The notes below the pieces were generated by a model. The model searched no databases, was not told the origin of the DNA, and saw nothing but the letters and a program-made list of their open reading frames with translations. A stretch of 64,000 bases of DNA, taken from the NCBI GenBank assembly GCA_963716135.1, contig OY970289.1, forward strand, positions 496,001 to 560,000. Direction: 5' to 3'. This stretch comes from CAVRAW01 sp963716135 (GTDB lineage: Bacteria > Planctomycetota > Planctomycetia > Pirellulales > JADZDJ01). Shown here one piece after another: positions 37,335 to 46,874 of the stretch (position 1 is its first letter; every line of letters starts with the position of its first letter). A program made the position numbers and the translations under genes.

Positions 37335-39129
37335 AACGTTCCGCCGCAGGCGCCGCGGGGACCGACCGCTCCAGCACGCGCTGCATTTCCTGCCGGCGCA
37401 GGCGCAGCAACTCCTCAAGATTATCTTTCACCGTGCTATCCAATGCCGCCTGGCCGGCGCGGGTCCAAGGCAGATGCACGGTGAACGTGCTGCCGCGCCC
37501 CAATTCGCTTTCCAGCGACACTTCGCCCCCTAGCAATTTGCACAGCTCTTTGACGATCGAAAGCCCCAGGCCTGTGCCGGAATATTCCCGCGTGATCGCG
37601 TCCCCCTGCGCCATGACGGCCGTGCCTTGGCGAAATTTTTCGAAGATCGCGGCCTGATCCGCCTCGGCGATGCCCACTCCCGTGTCTGAAACGGTCAGCA
37701 ACAATTCGCCGCCTTCGGGATCGCGCTTGGCGCGCACATTGATTCTTCCCCCCTCGGGCGTGAATTTAATACCGTTGGAAAGCAAATTACTGAGGACCTG
37801 CTGGACCTTGGCCTGATCCTGGAACATGTCGGGCAAATCCGGCTCGATCTCGATGTCCAGGTCGATGTTTTTGCGTTCGGTTTGCGGACGGAAGAAGTCG
37901 CATTGCGCCTGAATCACGCCCTCGATGCGGAAATCGGCCAGGCGCAATTCCATCTTGCCGCTTTCGATTTTGGCCAGGTCCAAAATGTCGTTGATCATGT
38001 CCAAGAGCATGCGCCCCGATTTCTGGATATTTTGCACGTAGCGGCGCTGCTTGTCGTCCAACGACTTGATCGAGTCCAGCACTTCGCCAAAACCGATGAT
38101 GCTGTTGAGCGGCGTGCGCAATTCGTGGCTCATGGTCGCCAAGAAATCGCTCTTCAGGCGGTTCATTTCATACAGCCGCATATTGGCCTGGGCCAGTTCG
38201 TCCACCTTTTCGTCGAGCTCGGCGTTAGTGTTCTTCAACTCGCCTTGCGTGTTGACCAGGTGCCGCACCATTTTATTGAACGCCACGGCCACGTCTTCGA
38301 ATTCGTCGGCCGTGTGAATTTCCGCCCGGGCTTCCATGTTGCCGCGAGAAATTTCATCGCTGGTGTCGCGCAAATGTTTCAGCGGCTTGACGATGACGTA
38401 GCGCACGATCACGTAGCTGGCGATCATCGACAGGAACACGGTCATCACGGCGGTGGCTAGAAAGATCGCCCGATTTTTGGCGAGCGCATTTTGCGTGGGG
38501 TCGGGCATCACGATCTTCGCCACGGCGATCAAATCGCCTTCGCGCAACGGCGGCTGAGGCGGCAGCCCCGCGGCCGACAACGCGACCGAAGGTCCGCTGG
38601 CCACGTGGCAATTAACGCAAGATCGATCGGTGGCATACACCGGCTGGAAATATTGATATTGCCAGTCGCCATTTTCCGCCTGCGCGATGCGTTCGAAGTA
38701 ATCGATGGTCGGCGACGTCCGGTCCGCGGGCCCGTTGCCCAATTCAGCAGTTTTCGATTCGACCGGCATCGTCAGCGGAAAGTGCTGCACGATTGCCATT
38801 TCGTCGTCTTGCGGCCGATTGTTGGGATTGGTGTCGTCGGGCTTCAGAAAGGTGGCGGTGAACGTCTGCGATTGGAGCTTGCTGGCCCAGTGACTGGCCG
38901 CTTCCGGACTATCCTTGTCCAAAACCGTCCAGTGCCGTTGCAACAACCCCGCCGTCACCAGATCGTGCCCGGTGCTGCGCGCCTTGTCGTACACAAGGTT
39001 TTCGGTCCGGCTGCCGTACCACCAAAAACTGCCGCCGATCAGCGTAAACAAACAAATGGCGAACAGCACGAGGCACTTCAGCTCCAGCCGAGTTTCCCCC
39101 AACACACGTTTGACGCTGCGGTAGGACAT
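37333..39129 (-). CDS. Sensor histidine kinase with periplasmic CxxCH haem site
   Basis: The product starts MSYRSVKR at 39129, has a first transmembrane helix (about 20-38), a periplasmic domain with CVNCH at 171-175 that fits a covalent c-type haem and resembles the DUF3365/Tll0287 family, a second helix (AIFLATAVMTVFLSMIASYVIV), HAMP, a coiled-coil, HisKA with His335 in MSHELRTPL, and an HATPase (DTGVGI, GTGLGLSIV). It probably senses redox state, oxygen or NO. No partner regulator is adjacent. The frame is open into the upstream heptad array to 39171. A QEMQ-type coiled tail follows the catalytic domain. Confidence 0.9.
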   Translation of the reverse strand: MSYRSVKRVLGETRLELKCLVLFAICLFTLIGGSFWWYGSRTENLVYDKARSTGHDLVTAGLLQRHWTVLDKDSPEAASHWASKLQSQTFTATFLKPDDTNPNNRPQDDEMAIVQHFPLTMPVESKTAELGNGPADRTSPTIDYFERIAQAENGDWQYQYFQPVYATDRSCVNCHVASGPSVALSAAGLPPQPPLREGDLIAVAKIVMPDPTQNALAKNRAIFLATAVMTVFLSMIASYVIVRYVIVKPLKHLRDTSDEISRGNMEARAEIHTADEFEDVAVAFNKMVRHLVNTQGELKNTNAELDEKVDELAQANMRLYEMNRLKSDFLATMSHELRTPLNSIIGFGEVLDSIKSLDDKQRRYVQNIQKSGRMLLDMINDILDLAKIESGKMELRLADFRIEGVIQAQCDFFRPQTERKNIDLDIEIEPDLPDMFQDQAKVQQVLSNLLSNGIKFTPEGGRINVRAKRDPEGGELLLTVSDTGVGIAEADQAAIFEKFRQGTAVMAQGDAITREYSGTGLGLSIVKELCKLLGGEVSLESELGRGSTFTVHLPWTRAGQAALDSTVKDNLEELLRLRRQEMQRVLERSVPAAPAAER

Positions 39130-39130
39130 G

Positions 39131-39163
39131 TCGAGGGGCGAGTGGTGAGAGGCGAGGGGTGAG
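39131..39163 (-). repeat. Heptad array immediately upstream of the sensor kinase start
   Basis: Read on the minus strand, four units of consensus CTCRCCH follow each other in register and the last runs straight into the ATG at 39129. There is no purine-rich ribosome-binding site. It is one of the heptad leaders described in the findings. Confidence 0.75.
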
Positions 39164-39274
39164 TTAATCAACGGCGAGATTTAGATTCATTTCTCATTTT
39201 AAGACGCCCCCCTGACCCAAACCAGACCAATCCCGGTCGTCTCTAGCCGGTTGCCCCTCTTCGCTGGCCTCATC

Positions 39275-41568
39275 TCACATCATCTCCAGCGGATCGACGT
39301 CGACGGTCCACACAATTGCGTCGATCTCTTCCAAACCCTCCGCGGCGCGGCGAATCGCAGCCCGCAGCGCGTCGCCATCGGGCCCATGCAATTGCAAGTG
39401 AAATCGAAATTGATCGCGCAATTTTGGGAACGGCGCCGGCGCGGGCCCCAGCACACGGATTTCCGGCGTCTCGCCCGAAAGCTGTTTTTCGATCGCCGCG
39501 CGCAGCCGGTCTCCTAGGTTTTCTGCGAACATCTTGGTGTGAGCTTCCTGCTTGCCGCGCACGACCAAACGCACCATCGCCGCCACCGGGGGATATTGAT
39601 GCGCCTGGCGGACCGGCAACTCTTCGCGCACAAACGCGGCGAAATCGTGCTGCACCGCGGCTTGAATCGCCGGATGCTCGGGACTGAAGGTTTGCACCAA
39701 CACGCGGCCACCTTTGTCGCCGCGCCCCGTGCGGCCGGCCACCTGCGTGACCAATTGAAATGTGCGCTCCGCGGCGCGGAAATCGGGCAAGTGCAGCGCC
39801 GTGTCGGCATTGATCACGCCGACCAGCGTCACGTTGGGAAAATCCAATCCTTTGGCGATCATTTGCGTGCCCAGCAGAATTTGCACCTTTCCTTCGCGGA
39901 ACGCGGTCAGGGCCCGATCGTGACTGCCGTAGGCTTGCATGGCGTCGGTGTCCATCCGCAGCACGCTGGCCTGGGGAAAGCGGGCCCGCACTTCCGCCTC
40001 CAATCGCTGCGTGCCCAGTCCGCGGAAATGAATGCCCGCGAATTGACATTCGGGACACACTTCCGGCGTCGGCCGCTGATAATCGCAATAGTGGCAGATC
40101 GCCACGTTGCCGGCGCGATGATGGGTCAGGGGCAACTCGCAATGCGGGCAGCGGACCACCAATCCGCAGGCCGGGCATTGGATGTGCGTCGAGAACCCGC
40201 GGCGGTTCAGCAGCAGGATCACCTGCCCCTTCTCGCGCAGGGCCGCCTCGATCGCCTGGTGCATCTGCCGCGAAACGGCGCCGCGCGACTTGCGATTGAC
40301 GAATTCGGTGCGCAAATCGATCGTGCCCACCGCCGGCATCGGTCGATCGAACACTCGCCGCGGCATGTCGACCAAACGATACTCGCCTTGCATCGCTCGA
40401 TACCAACTTTCCAGCGACGGCGTAGCGGAGGCCAACACCATCGGAACCTTTTCCTCGCGCGCCGCCACAGCGCAACCTCGCGCGCATGATACCGTGGCAC
40501 GGAGTCTTGCTTGAATGTGGTCTCATGTTCTTCGTCGAGCACAATCAGCCCCAAGTGCGGCGTGGGAGCGAACACCGCGCTGCGCGCCCCGACCACCACC
40601 TGCACCTCGCCGCGGGCAATACGTTCCCAATGCCAGTGGCGCTCCGCATCGCGCAGGTGGCTGTGCAACACCGAAACGCTATCGAACCGCGCGCGGAAGC
40701 GTTCGCGGGTTTGCGGCGTGAGGCTGATCTCTGGCACGAGCATGATCGCCTGCCGGCCGTAGCTGATCACTTCTTGAATTGCCTGCATGTAGACTTCGGT
40801 CTTGCCGCTGCCGGTGACGCCGTGGATCAGGATGGTTTCGTGCCGCTGGGCGCGAAGCGGCTCGAGAATCGCATTGAGCGACGTTTGCTGGTCGGCATTT
40901 AGCTTGAAATTCAGCTGCCGCGGCGCGGCGGCCTCGCGCTGCGATTCCGCCGAAATGCGCTGCGTCTTTGCCTGCAGAATTCCCTTGCGCCGCAGCGCCG
41001 TAATCGGGGCCATCGTGCATTTGGCGGCGCGGGCCAATTCGCGCGGCTCAAGCGGCTGCGTACTCGTGGCCATATACTTCACGATCGCCAACTGCTTTTT
41101 CCCTAATTTCAGTTCTTCGAGCTTGTCTTTCGCTCCCGGGGCAAGCAACAGCAGCGTGATCCGCCTGGTGCCCGCCGACGATCTCACCCCCGCCGGCAAA
41201 ACCGCTTCCAGCACCTGTCCTAACGGGCACAGATAATAGTCGGCCATCCATTGGGTGAGCCGCAGCATGGTGGGCGGAAGCAGCGTCTGATGGTCGATCA
41301 CCGCCGCCAACGGCTTCAACCGCCGATGCACGTCGGTCCGCGTCGCCAGCCGCACGCAATAGCCTTCCACCATCCGGTTGCCGGCGCCGAAGGGCGCTTG
41401 CACCCGGCGGCCCGTGCCAATCGCTTCGCGCAATCCGTCGGGCACTTTGTAGTCAAAGGGCTGCTCCGGTCCCTCGGGAAAGATGACGGTGGCCACCAAC
41501 TGCTCGCCGGCGGCGTCTAGTTCCCACGGCGCGGGCTCGGTCTCAAAAAGTTGTTGCTGTTGTGCCAT
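39275..41568 (-). CDS. priA: Primosomal protein N' (PriA helicase), frameshifted
   Basis: Two frames join near 40460 into one PriA of about 764 residues. The first half has the DNA-binding domain and helicase motifs GVTGSGKTEVY (Walker A) and LIVLDEEHE (DEEH box); the second has the zinc site with CPACGLVVRCPHC and CHYCDY...CPEC, then GTQMIAKGLDFPNV and QVAGRTGRG. The junction needs one extra base in TGGCGG to give W-R-A-R-E-E-K-V, so the break is a single missing G. PriA restarts stalled forks and is normally essential or near essential, so the break is unlikely to be real. Confidence 0.92.
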
Positions 41569-41684
41569 TCTGACTGGGAGGCCGAGGCCCCCGCCGAGCC
41601 GCCGTGCATGATAATCCTCGAACCGCTATAACTGCATTAGATACGTCTCGTCGATACCTGTCCATCGGTTCACTGAATCCGTCT

Positions 41685-42302
41685 ATGCGTCTTGGGCTTT
41701 TCGGCGGCAGCTTCGATCCGGTGCACTACGGCCATTTGATTCTGGCCGAATGTTGCCGCGAGCAATGCCGGCTGGACACGGTTTGGTTTGTGCCCGCCGC
41801 CGTGCCGCCGCACAAACAGGATCAAGCGCTTTCGCCGGCGGCCGACCGCATCGAAATGCTGAAGCTGGCCATCGGCGGCCATGACGTGTTCGACGTTTAC
41901 ACGGGTGAAATCGACCGCGGCGGCGTCAGTTTCACTGTGGAAACGCTGGAGCAGTTGCACGAAGAATCGCCCGACACAGAACTATTTTTTCTGATGGGGG
42001 CCGATTCGCTGGCCGATCTGCCCACTTGGCGCGAACCGCAGAGAATTTGCGAGCTGGCGATCCCCGTCGTGGTGCGCCGCGCCGGCTCACCGGAACCCGA
42101 CGATTCCGCGCTGGCCCGATTCATGTCGCCGGCGCGATTAACCGTCGCCCGGGCCAACCGCGTCGAGATGCCCGTGATCGACCTTTCGGCCACCGATCTG
42201 CGCCGCCGCGTGGCCGCGGGGCAGAGCATCCGCTACCGTGTGCCCCGCGCCGTGGAGAAATACATCGAAGCGCAAGGGCTGTATTGCAAATCTGCTTCAT
42301 AA
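41685..42302 (+). CDS. nadD: Nicotinate-nucleotide adenylyltransferase
   Basis: The 205-residue product begins MRLGLFGGSFDPVHYGHL, the nucleotidyl-transferase signature with the HxGH-type motif (HYGH). PPHKQ, GADSLADLPTWRE and the C-terminal ISATDLR-like SATDLRRRVAAG-IRY follow in NadD order. It adenylates nicotinate mononucleotide in NAD synthesis. The frame is open to 41604; the ATG at 41685 begins the conserved fold. It is divergent from priA and ends at a bidirectional terminator. Confidence 0.93.
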   Translation: MRLGLFGGSFDPVHYGHLILAECCREQCRLDTVWFVPAAVPPHKQDQALSPAADRIEMLKLAIGGHDVFDVYTGEIDRGGVSFTVETLEQLHEESPDTELFFLMGADSLADLPTWREPQRICELAIPVVVRRAGSPEPDDSALARFMSPARLTVARANRVEMPVIDLSATDLRRRVAAGQSIRYRVPRAVEKYIEAQGLYCKSAS

Positions 42303-42328
42303 AACCGGCGATGCCATCGCCGGCTTTA
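42301..42328. terminator. Bidirectional intrinsic terminator
   Basis: CCGGCGAT and ATCGCCGG (42305-42323) form a short GC-rich stem flanked by AAAA on the left and CTTTAT on the right. It sits exactly between the convergent nadD gene and the small leftward gene, and can serve both strands. Confidence 0.7.
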
Positions 42329-42604
42329 TGCCGCTCTGCGCTGCAACTCAGATTGCTGCCCCGCCGCTTCCTGCTCGACCAATGAAGTGACGCCGACGGC
42401 GCAGACTTCCGAATCGGCCCAAAGCGCGTTCAGCACCGTTTCCAGTTGCTCGCGCGGGCCCAGAGCGGGATCCAAGAACAGGCACTTCTGTCCTTTAATC
42501 ACGCAGGCCCCACCCAGGCAATCGTCGAGATATTCCTGGCGGACCTTGTACCCGCTGCGCCGCGCCAAATCGAGCGCCTGCTCCAAAAGTTCAACGGTGG
42601 TCAT
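42326..42604 (-). CDS. Small conserved hypothetical protein
   Basis: The 92-residue product from the ATG at 42604 (MTTVELLEQALDLARRSGY) has GGAGGGAACC just before the start; the frame is open to 42661. It contains two cysteines in YLDDCLGGACVIKG and the segment CLFLDPALGPREQLE. The design is compact and soluble. It resembles small proteins I associate with planctomycetes that sit near NAD or iron-sulfur genes, but I cannot name a function. Confidence 0.7.
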   Translation of the reverse strand: MTTVELLEQALDLARRSGYKVRQEYLDDCLGGACVIKGQKCLFLDPALGPREQLETVLNALWADSEVCAVGVTSLVEQEAAGQQSELQRRAA

Positions 42605-42842
42605 GGTTCCCTCCGTGCTAGCACCCGCGTCTTCTCGAGCGCGGCGGGATTGTATCGCCAAGCATTTCAGTTGCCCAGGCCGCTTCGACGATATCAGTCA
42701 GTACGCTAACTTCCCGCGATTAAACAAGTTAAGCCATGCCGCTCCGGTAAATCAGCGGCGCGGAACCAGCCCACGCAATCCGCGTCGGCCGGGCATCTCT
42801 AATCGACTTTGCGGCTCAGGAAATTTAATCCACGTTCCAACT

Positions 42843-43673
42843 ATGTCGCACGCCAGCCACGAACAGCCCTCGCTCGAAGAACAAGTCGCCATTCTCAAGC
42901 AACAATTGGCGCAAGCGCAAAAGCAAACCGCACTGGGCGAGCTGGTCGGCACCACCACGCACGAATTCAACAACGTGCTAATGACGATTCTCAACTACGC
43001 CAAGATGGGCCTGCGCCACAAAGACACTCCGACGCGCGATAAAGCGCTCGAAAAAATTCTCGCCGCCACCAACCGGGCCGCCAAAATCACCAACAGCATT
43101 TTGGGCTTCGCCCGCAATCGTTCGCAATCGATGGAGCCGACCGACTTGAAGAAGGTGATCGACGACTCGCTCTTGCTGTTGGAACGCGAAATGGCCAAAT
43201 ATCGCATCCGCGTGGAAACCTACCTCGATCCCACGCCACCGGCGTTGGCCAACGGCAATCAAATTCAACAGGTGCTGTTGAACCTGTTGATCAACGCCCG
43301 CCAGGCGATGCCCAACGGCGGCACGATCATCATCAAGCTCAACTATGACGCCGCTGCGCATTTGATCGATTTGGTCGTGCGCGACACCGGCAGCGGCATG
43401 CCTCCCGATGTGCTGCACCGGATCTTCGATCCGTATTTTTCCACGAAGGCCGGCCCCGACGCCACGGGCAAAGGGGGCACCGGCCTGGGCCTTTCCGCTT
43501 GCCGCGACATCATCGAAGCCCACCGCGGGCGCATTCGTGTGGAAAGCAGCGTCGGCCGCGGCACGGCGTTTACGATCAAACTGCCCGTCGTGCTTGCCGC
43601 GCCGTTTTCTCCCGCGCCTGCCGCGGAACCGTCTGTCGCTGTCTCCGCCAGCCAGCCCCCCGTCGGTACATAA
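42843..43673 (+). CDS. Small soluble histidine kinase (NtrB-like)
   Basis: The 276-residue product has a short coiled-coil (EEQVAILKQQLAQAQKQ), a HisKA-like helix with His in THEFNNVLMTILNYA, and an HATPase with NLLINARQAMP, DTGSGMPPDV and GGTGLGLSAC. The HEFNN form of the phospho-acceptor box belongs to the NtrB/AtoS-like group. There is no sensor or membrane domain, so another protein must supply the signal. The ATG at 42843 begins MSHASHEQP. The C-terminus is Pro/Ala-rich. It precedes the MoxR-like gene by 107 bases. Confidence 0.88.
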   Translation: MSHASHEQPSLEEQVAILKQQLAQAQKQTALGELVGTTTHEFNNVLMTILNYAKMGLRHKDTPTRDKALEKILAATNRAAKITNSILGFARNRSQSMEPTDLKKVIDDSLLLLEREMAKYRIRVETYLDPTPPALANGNQIQQVLLNLLINARQAMPNGGTIIIKLNYDAAAHLIDLVVRDTGSGMPPDVLHRIFDPYFSTKAGPDATGKGGTGLGLSACRDIIEAHRGRIRVESSVGRGTAFTIKLPVVLAAPFSPAPAAEPSVAVSASQPPVGT

Positions 43674-43780
43674 TTGCCCTCGGTTGGCTTCCGATCGTCT
43701 GGCGCTATAATCTGGACGTACGCCTGCGCCCGAATTTCGCGCAGGCTTTCTAATCATCCAGACATCCAAACTAGCGCCAT

Positions 43781-45202
43781 ATGCACGTCACCACCGCCGC
43801 CAAACCCCGCACGCTGCGCGAACTTCGCGAAAGCGGCTGGGGGTCCAAAACCGTTAAGCAGGAAATTCACGATAACTTTCTCCGCATGCTCGCCGAGGGA
43901 GAAGAATTGTTCCCCGGCATCATCGGATTCGACAGCACCGTCATCCCGGAAATCAACATCGCGATTTTGGCCAAGCACGATCTGCTCTTCCTCGGCGAAA
44001 AAGGGCAGGCGAAAAGCCGGCTGATGCGCTTGCTCGCGCGCTTTCTCGATGCGGAAATTCCCTACATCGATATTCCCGAGGCGCCGCTGCACGACGACCC
44101 GCTGAAGCCCATCACCACGGTGTGCCGGCGGTTTGTGGCCGAGCATTCGGAAGACCAGGTGCCCATTGGCTGGTGGCGGCGCGACGATCGCTACGCCGAG
44201 CGCCTTGCGCCGGGCACGAAATTCGCCGACATCATCGGCGAAATCGATCCGGCCAAGCTGGCCGGCGGCACCAGCATGAGCGCCGAGGAAGCTTTGCACT
44301 TCGGCCTGATCCCCCGCATGCATCGCGGCATTTTTGCCATCAACGAACTGCCGGAGCTCGACGAACTGGTGCAAGTCGGCCTGTTCAACATTCTGGAAGA
44401 GCGCGACGTGCAGATTCGCGGCTATCCGGTGCGGTTCGATATCGACGTGCTGATTCTCTTCTCCGCCAACCCGGCAACGTACAACCGCAGCGGCAAAGTA
44501 ATCCCGCAGTTGAAAGACCGCATCGGCTCGGTGATCCATACGCACTATCCCAAGGAGCGCGACCTGGGCATCCAGATCATGGAACAGGAAGCCGCGGTGG
44601 AACTCGACGGCGCATTCCCCGTCGTCGTTCCGTATTTCATGAAGCAGATTGTCGAGGAAATTACCGTCGCCGCCCGGCGCAGCAAATTCATCGACCACAA
44701 TTCCGGCGTGAGCGCGCGGTTTAGCATCGCCAACTACCGCACAATGGTGGCCAGCGCCCGGCAGCGCGCGGTGCGCCTTGGCGAACGGCCCGCCGTACCG
44801 CGGATCAGCGATTTGGGGCACATCTACGCCTCGTCGCTGGGCAAGCTGGAATTGGACCTGATGGGCAGCCATCAGATGACCGAGCGGCAGGTGCTCGACG
44901 CGGTGATGGCCGAGGCGATCAAAACCGTATTCGATGAATACGTCGAGCGCAACGGCCTGGAAGAGATCGCCAAGATCTTTGGCCAAGGCGTGAAGATCGA
45001 AGTCGGCGACATGCTGCCGTCGGCCGATTATGCGGAGCGATTGAAGCGCGTTCCGCCCGCGTGGGACAAAGCGTTCGAGGTCAACGCCGCGGGCGATCCG
45101 GCGGTGCGCGCCAGTTGCGTGGAATTCATTCTCGCCGGATTGTACGCCACCGATCAAATCTCCCGCGCCCAACACCACGGCCGCGTGGTGTACGAGACCT
45201 GA
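43781..45202 (+). CDS. MoxR / magnesium-chelatase-like AAA+ ATPase
   Basis: The 473-residue product has an AAA+ core with a divergent Walker A (LGEKGQAKSRL), a Walker B-type IFAINELPEL and sensor-1 region FSANPATYN, in the arrangement of BchI/ChlI and MoxR ATPases. The family works with a von Willebrand A partner to remodel other proteins or insert metals. The likely partner is the VWA protein at 47930-49630, four genes downstream. A long C-terminal helical domain follows. There is no signal peptide. Confidence 0.87.
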   Translation: MHVTTAAKPRTLRELRESGWGSKTVKQEIHDNFLRMLAEGEELFPGIIGFDSTVIPEINIAILAKHDLLFLGEKGQAKSRLMRLLARFLDAEIPYIDIPEAPLHDDPLKPITTVCRRFVAEHSEDQVPIGWWRRDDRYAERLAPGTKFADIIGEIDPAKLAGGTSMSAEEALHFGLIPRMHRGIFAINELPELDELVQVGLFNILEERDVQIRGYPVRFDIDVLILFSANPATYNRSGKVIPQLKDRIGSVIHTHYPKERDLGIQIMEQEAAVELDGAFPVVVPYFMKQIVEEITVAARRSKFIDHNSGVSARFSIANYRTMVASARQRAVRLGERPAVPRISDLGHIYASSLGKLELDLMGSHQMTERQVLDAVMAEAIKTVFDEYVERNGLEEIAKIFGQGVKIEVGDMLPSADYAERLKRVPPAWDKAFEVNAAGDPAVRASCVEFILAGLYATDQISRAQHHGRVVYET

Positions 45203-45382
45203 CGCCGCTCGCGTCGGCCATCTAACTGTCCGCGCGCCTCGTTCTCGTCGGTGCCCCGCGATTTCTCGGCAGCAACCTTGTCCGTTTGCTCTCTTGGCGC
45301 CAAGAATTGATGCGCGATCACTGGACTAGACAGTGGTCATCTGTGCTTGCTTAACTCGGGGCTGCTCAGAAGGAGCTTCGTC

Positions 45383-46135
45383 ATGGCTGGAAAGCTTGCG
45401 GGCAAAGTGGCCGTCGTCACCGGGGCATCCAAAGGCATCGGCGCGGAAATCGCCAAACAATTCGCCGCCGAAGGTGCATCGGTCGTCGTCAACTATAGCG
45501 CCAGCAAAGAAGGGGCCGAGCGCGTGGTCGCCGACATCAAGAAGGCCGGCGGCCAGGCTGTCGCCGTGCAGGCCAATCTTTCCAAGCCGGCCGAAGTGGC
45601 GCGCCTGTTTGCGGAAACGAAAAAGACGTACGACAAGCTGGACATCCTGGTGAACAACGCCGGCATCTACGATTTTCAACCGCTGGAAAATATCACGCCG
45701 GAGCATTTTCACAAACATTTCGATCTCAATGTGCTCGGCTTGCTCTTGGCCACGCAAGAAGCCGCCAAGCTGATGGGCACGGCCGGCGGCAGCATCGTCA
45801 ACATCAGCTCGGTGGCCGCCACCGTCGCCCCGGCGAACTCGGCGGTATACAGCGGCACCAAAGCCGCCGTGATCGCCGCCACCATCGCGCTGGCTAAAGA
45901 ACTCGGCCCGCGCAAAATTCGCGTGAACGCCATTTGCCCCGGCATGGTCAATACCGAAGGCTTCCGCGCCGCAGGCATCGACGAAAGCGACTTCCGCAAA
46001 CACTACGAAGCCCAAACCCCGCTGGGCCGCATCGGTAATCCCAACGACATTGCCCCGGCCGCCGTGTTCCTGGCCTCCGCCGACTCGTCCTGGATCACCG
46101 GCGAGACCCTGTACATCTCCGGCGGCCTGCGATAA
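45383..46135 (+). CDS. Short-chain dehydrogenase/reductase, FabG-like
   Basis: The 250-residue product has the classical SDR cofactor motif TGASKGIGAE, NNAGIYDF, and the catalytic Ser-Tyr-Lys set (NISSVAAT, then YSGTKAAV). NYSAS after the second strand suggests NADP preference. It resembles FabG-type 3-oxoacyl reductases but could act on many alcohols or ketones. AAGGAG upstream of the ATG at 45383 fixes the start. Dps follows 45 bases downstream on the same strand. Confidence 0.9.
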   Translation: MAGKLAGKVAVVTGASKGIGAEIAKQFAAEGASVVVNYSASKEGAERVVADIKKAGGQAVAVQANLSKPAEVARLFAETKKTYDKLDILVNNAGIYDFQPLENITPEHFHKHFDLNVLGLLLATQEAAKLMGTAGGSIVNISSVAATVAPANSAVYSGTKAAVIAATIALAKELGPRKIRVNAICPGMVNTEGFRAAGIDESDFRKHYEAQTPLGRIGNPNDIAPAAVFLASADSSWITGETLYISGGLR

Positions 46136-46180
46136 ACCGTAGTGAATTGCCGCTGACCACTCTCATCAGGAGAACGAACC

Positions 46181-46718
46181 ATGGTCCAAGCCACCGTTCA
46201 ACGAAACGACCGCAAGAAGGCCAGCCCGTTGGCCACGCCCACTGATCTGAAGCATTCCGGCGTCGAGGAAATTTGCGACGCGTTGCGGCCGCTGTTGGCC
46301 GACGTATTCGCGCTGTACGTGAAAACCAAGAATTTTCACTGGCACATGAGCGGGCCGCATTTTCGCGATTACCACCTGCTGCTGGACGAGCACTCGGAGC
46401 AGATTTTCGCCATGACCGACGACATTGCCGAGCGGGCCCGCAAGATCGGCGGCACCACGCTGCATTCGATCGGCGGGATCGCCAAGCATCAGACGATCGC
46501 AGATAACGATGACGAGTACGTCGATCCGCTGGACATGCTGGCCGAGCTGCGCGACGATAACCAGCGGCTAACCAAAGAGCTGCGCAGTGCACAAGATTTG
46601 CGACGACAACAACGACGTGGCCACGGCCAGCCTGATCGAAGTGTGGATCGACCAGACCGAACGCCGCACTTGGTTTTTGTTTGAATCGACACGGCCCGAC
46701 AAGCAGCACGTGCATTAA
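46181..46718 (+). CDS. dps: Dps-family DNA-binding ferritin-like protein, frameshifted
   Basis: The conserved ferroxidase ligands are present in KNFHWHMSGPHF and LLDEHSEQIFAM. The frame breaks near 46596: RLTKELRSA is followed in another frame by KICDDNNDVATASLIEVW and ERRTWFLFESTRP, ending with TAA at 46716-46718. Restoring two bases (GC in a GCGC context) rejoins both into a Dps of about 179 residues. Dps oxidises Fe(II) and protects DNA. AGGAG lies before the ATG. The basic Lys-rich N-terminus (QRNDRKKAS) could bind DNA. Confidence 0.88.
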
Positions 46719-46722
46719 AAGC

Positions 46723-46873
46723 GGATGAGGGGCGAGGGACGAGGGACGAGAGGCGAGCGAAAAGATACACTCCGCTACTGCTGCGCACCGCGCGCTTACC
46801 AGTTTCCCGTTCATCGCTCAATGTTCATTGCTCATAGTTCCCTCGTCCCTCGTCCCTAACCCCTCGCCCCTCC
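46723..46873. repeat. Paired heptad arrays between dps and the aldo/keto reductase gene
   Basis: The left arm (46723-46760) consists of units like GACGAGG in register, and the right arm (46836-46873) of the complementary units like CCCTCGT. A further heptad stretch of TTCATYG type lies between (46806-46840). The left arm begins 4 bases after the Dps stop and the right arm ends one base before the next ATG. Confidence 0.85.
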
Positions 46874-46874
46874 C

